From Actinomycetes bacterium (GTDB lineage: Bacteria; Actinomycetota; Acidimicrobiia; Acidimicrobiales; RAAP-2): DNA of 13,917 bases. The DNA lies in assembly GCA_021801615.1 (NCBI GenBank), contig JAJYXS010000032.1, forward strand, positions 1 to 13,917. The letters run 5' to 3'. Positions 11,673-13,917 of this stretch are shown here, piece by piece. Within the stretch, counting starts at the first letter, position 1. Each line of letters begins with the position of its first letter. Both the position numbers and the translations under genes were made by a program. The notes under the pieces are model-generated. The model saw only the letters and a program-made list of their open reading frames with translations, was not told the DNA's origin and searched no databases.

Positions 11673-13139
11673 TCAGCCCTTCACCACGCCGAGGGGTCGC
11701 AGCCGGGCGACTCGACGTGCCAGCCCGGCGCGTTCGCAGGTCATGACCACCTCGTCGACGTCCTTGTAGGCCAGGGGCGCTTCCTCGGCCAGGCCCCGAT
11801 CCGACCGTGCCCGGACGGCGATGCCGGACGACTCGAGCTCGCGGCGCAGGGCCCCTCCGTGGACTTCTCGGAGCGCGGCGTGACGGCTCATCGTGCGCCC
11901 GGCCCCATGGCAGGCCGAAGAGAAGGCGCCGCCCGGATCGTCCCCGACGAGCACGTACGACGCAGTTCCCATCGAGCCGGGCACGAGGACCGGCTGGCCG
12001 ACGGCGCGCAGGTCCTCTGGGAGGTCGCGGTGCCCCGGAGGGAGCGCTCGCGTCGCGCCTTTGCGGTGCACGCACAGCAGCCGTGGCTCTCCGCCGACTG
12101 TGTGCCGCTCCAGCTTGGCCAGATTGTGGGAGACGTCGTAGACCAGCGCAAGGTCTCCCGTGCCGACCGTCGCTCGAAAGGCTCGGCGGGTCGCGGCGGT
12201 CAATGCCTGCCGGTTGGCCCTGCCGTAGTTGGCGGCTGCGGCCATCGCCGAGAGGTAGGCCTCGCCCTCGACCGACGTGACGGGCGCGCAGGCCAGCTGC
12301 AGGTCGGGCACGGCGATGTGGTACCGCCGCATCGCGTCGATCATCACGCGCACGTGGTCCGAGCAGATCTGGTGCCCGAGGCCTCTCGAGCCGGAGTGGA
12401 TCATGACGCAGACCTGCGAGCCTGAGAGCCCGAACGCGTCTGCGCACACCGGGTCGAAGATCTCCTCGACCTCCTGGACTTCGAGGAAATGGTTGCCCGA
12501 TCCGAGGCTTCCGACTTGGCCGATCCCTCTGGCGCGGGCTCGCTCGCTCACCTGCAAGGGATCGGCTCCGGCGATGACACCCCGGTCCTCGCACCGCTCG
12601 AGGTCCGCCTCGGTCCCCAACCCTGCCTTCAGCGCGGCACGAACACCCTCGCGGAGGACGCCGTCGAGGGCGACCCTGTCGGGCAGGTGCCACACCCCGC
12701 CGGGCCCGAGACCGCGGGGAGTCCCGGCGTCGAGCGCGTCCATGAGCTCCACGAGCTTCGGCTTCAGCTCGCCGGCGCTGAGAGGTGACGCGAGCAGCCG
12801 GACACCGCAGGAGATGTCGAAACCGACGCCTCCCGGTGACACGACGCCGCCGGCGCCGACGTCGGTGGCAGCCACACCGCCGATGGGGAAGCCGTAGCCA
12901 GAGTGGACGTCGGGCATCGCGAACGACGCATCGACGATCCCCGGCAGCGTTGCGACGTTCGCCACCTGGCGCAGCGCTTCGTCCTCCACGGCATGTTCGA
13001 GCAGCCTCCTCGAGGCGAACACGATGCCGGGCACCAGCATGTCCCCCACCGGGTCGATGCGCCACCGGTCGGTGGCGTCGGGGACCGCGACGAGCCCAAC
13101 CGGCCCTGAGGGAAGCGGCATTCGAGACGAGCTACTCAC
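11673..13139 (-). CDS. rtcB: RNA-splicing ligase RtcB (3'-phosphate/cyclic phosphate RNA ligase)
   Basis: The product joins RNA ends bearing 2',3'-cyclic or 3'-phosphate to 5'-OH ends, using GTP and Mn2+, and is thought to repair cleaved tRNA or rRNA in bacteria. Numbered from GTG 13139 (488 aa), the metal ligands are Asp108 and Cys111 (GFDISCGVR), His217 (GSGNHFLEVQ), His248 (IHSGSRGLGHQ) and His338 (DVSHNLAK). The His that carries GMP is His411 (ACHGAGR), and the C-terminus ends VKG, as expected. All catalytic residues are present, so the enzyme should be active. GTG 13139 was chosen because it overlaps the archease stop as GTGA, giving translational coupling. ATG 13121 and GTG 13160 are alternatives. 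The partner archease gene is directly upstream; no RtcA or RtcR gene is visible. Confidence 0.95.
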   Translation of the reverse strand: MSSSSRMPLPSGPVGLVAVPDATDRWRIDPVGDMLVPGIVFASRRLLEHAVEDEALRQVANVATLPGIVDASFAMPDVHSGYGFPIGGVAATDVGAGGVVSPGGVGFDISCGVRLLASPLSAGELKPKLVELMDALDAGTPRGLGPGGVWHLPDRVALDGVLREGVRAALKAGLGTEADLERCEDRGVIAGADPLQVSERARARGIGQVGSLGSGNHFLEVQEVEEIFDPVCADAFGLSGSQVCVMIHSGSRGLGHQICSDHVRVMIDAMRRYHIAVPDLQLACAPVTSVEGEAYLSAMAAAANYGRANRQALTAATRRAFRATVGTGDLALVYDVSHNLAKLERHTVGGEPRLLCVHRKGATRALPPGHRDLPEDLRAVGQPVLVPGSMGTASYVLVGDDPGGAFSSACHGAGRTMSRHAALREVHGGALRRELESSGIAVRARSDRGLAEEAPLAYKDVDEVVMTCERAGLARRVARLRPLGVVKG

Positions 13140-13600
13140 ACGTCCACCAGGACCCGGCACTGCCAGCCCCCCTCCGTCGGGGCGGCCTGCAGCGCGTGGT
13201 ACGAGACGGCTTTGGGAACCGGCCCCACGAGATGGACCTGGCTCGCTGGGACCACCTCCATGTCCCCGGTCAGCCCGCCGTCTTCTGCCTCGGCCAAATG
13301 GAAGCGAACCGGGACCACGCCGAGCGCGTCCACGACGTAGATCACCTCCTCGAGCAGCGAGACCAGCGCGTCCTCTGCACCGGTCTCCGATGCCGCAAGC
13401 GGCAGGACCTCGGTCGCCGCCGGGTCTCGGACCTCGGCGAAGGTCTCGACGAGCGCGAGCAGCGTCTCGGTGAGGCAGGATGCCCGGTCGGGTCCCCAGG
13501 CCTCGAGCAGGCAGTCGGCGGGGTGAGGGAGCTGGCGGTGGCCCGTTCCGCCGGGACGTGTCGGTGCCTTCCCCTGCGAGCGGCTCGCGGTGCCTTCCAC
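13136..13600 (-). CDS. Archease, RtcB cofactor protein
   Basis: The 154-aa product (from GTG 13600) matches archease, which helps RtcB load GMP and turn over repeatedly. The family pattern is present: an HPAD motif (metal-binding Asp29) in place of the usual HTAD, a helix rich in acidic residues, ALVSLLEEVIYVVDALGVVPVRF in the middle, KAVSYHAL, and a final GWQCRVLVDV. The C-terminal Asp of the DV ending is the other expected metal ligand. The frame stays open upstream to 13840, but that extension is Arg/Ser-rich and lacks family similarity, so I prefer GTG 13600, which gives a normal archease length. Its TGA (13138-13136) overlaps the rtcB GTG. The two genes form one operon; the promoter is not clear. 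Confidence 0.85.
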   Translation of the reverse strand: MEGTASRSQGKAPTRPGGTGHRQLPHPADCLLEAWGPDRASCLTETLLALVETFAEVRDPAATEVLPLAASETGAEDALVSLLEEVIYVVDALGVVPVRFHLAEAEDGGLTGDMEVVPASQVHLVGPVPKAVSYHALQAAPTEGGWQCRVLVDV

Positions 13601-13893
13601 ACCCCAGAGCGTGCCGGGCGCTCGGCTCTCCGAGTAGAGGCGAAAGTACAGGTTCGACCGACCGGCCGCGAGCCTCACCGCCGACGGTTCGATCGCTCTT
13701 CGATTTCGGCCGTCAGCCTTCGATTTCGGCCGTCGGCGCTCGAGGTTCGAGGAGCATCGGTTGTCGCCCGTCCTCCCCGAAGGGTCTCTCGGGCTCCACG
13801 CCCCGAGCCTAGCCCCGTTTTCCGCACCGGGAGTCGCCAAGGGGCGAAGATGGATCGCCAGTTGGTCTTGTGGTTCCTTGCGTCTTGGGCACC
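13601..13893. other. Probable upstream region of the archease-rtcB operon
   Basis: No gene is recognised. The segment contains a small CTCGG-CTCT-CCGAG hairpin (13621-13634) and a 20-bp direct repeat (13698-13734). It would have to hold the promoter of the operon and perhaps that of a divergent + strand gene, but no convincing -35/-10 pair was found. Confidence 0.45.
13698..13734. repeat. 20-bp tandem direct repeat upstream of archease-rtcB
   Basis: CTTCGATTTCGGCCGTC occurs exactly at 13698-13714 and again at 13718-13734, a 20-bp period, about two helical turns. Its position 100-140 bp upstream of the archease start fits paired regulator sites on one face of the DNA, but this is inference. 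Confidence 0.85.
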
Positions 13894-13917
13894 ATGGCGA
13901 CCCTCGGGATCTCGACG
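13894..13917 (+). CDS. Possible start of a gene running off the window (MATLGIST)
   Basis: ATG 13894 opens a frame of eight codons, all ending in G or C, as in real genes here. No ribosome binding site or TANNNT box is clear before it. Too little is visible to identify it. Confidence 0.2.

Noticed and set aside
11509..13065. Long minus-strand open frame overlapping rtcB
   Set aside because: The RtcB catalytic residues are all in the neighbouring frame; this one is an Arg/Gly-rich shadow.
11649..13647. A 13-bp word (TAGAGGCGAAAGT) at 11649-11661 and 13635-13647
   Set aside because: One shared 13-mer is about what chance gives in a GC-rich window of this size, and the flanks do not match.
13601..13840. 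Extension of the archease gene to a start at 13840
   Set aside because: The extra 80 residues are Arg/Ser-rich, have no archease similarity and cover the 20-bp direct repeat; GTG 13600 gives the family's normal length.
13850..13917. A + strand ORF from ATG 13850 with an AAGGGG site before it
   Set aside because: Its codons often end in A or T, unlike real genes here. The frame starting at 13894 has the expected third-position bias.

Overview
The window is about 13.9 kb of very GC-rich DNA with strong G/C preference at third codon positions and GTG as well as ATG starts. At least one gene is apparently leaderless, with a TANNNT -10 box 7 nt before the start codon. Together with an MMPL exporter, a DUF1707 protein, an Ig-like/YkuD L,D-transpeptidase and a CoxL-type molybdenum hydroxylase, this points to an actinobacterium (Actinomycetota). 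The lineage within the phylum cannot be fixed from the sequence. There are no rRNA or tRNA genes, insertion sequences or CRISPR arrays that I can support.

Layout. (1) 3-2222 (+): 5'-truncated molybdopterin-binding large subunit of a xanthine dehydrogenase/CO dehydrogenase-type enzyme. Its stop codon lies in a 32-bp tandem duplication that also places a -10-like box before a possible 24-aa cationic peptide (2265-2339). (2) 2290-5356: an MMPL/RND exporter (-) diverging from a TetR regulator (+). The 136-bp gap holds two copies of ACTTG-N8-CAAGT, 23 bp apart, lying over both predicted promoters. (3) 5357-6609: a repeat-rich stretch, including nine copies of a 12-bp word that read in frame as VSGG repeats, ending in a GTGA overlap with a short MscS-type channel gene. 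(4) 6610-8252: a gene-free gap, a VOC/glyoxalase-fold gene (-), a decayed divergent doxX/hxlR pair and an intact DUF503 gene (+). (5) 8253-9991: a gene-free stretch with hairpins and a 38-bp direct repeat, then an L,D-transpeptidase (-). (6) 10107-11424: a four-helix membrane protein (-) diverging from a DUF1707 membrane protein (+) whose leader has inverted repeats and a possible 27-aa leader ORF. (7) 11673-13600 (-): an archease-rtcB operon for RNA ligation with a 4-bp GTGA gene overlap. The last bases may start another + strand gene.

How the genes relate. Three local units are convincing: the self-regulated MMPL/TetR efflux module, the archease-RtcB RNA-repair operon, and the remnant of a DoxX/HxlR redox-type module inactivated by truncation and a 10-bp duplication. 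The other genes look like independent envelope or housekeeping genes. I found no wholly new multi-gene system. The most unusual items are the VSGG repeat reading frame coupled to mscS, the doxX/hxlR decay with its exact frameshifting duplication, and the double operator of the efflux pair.
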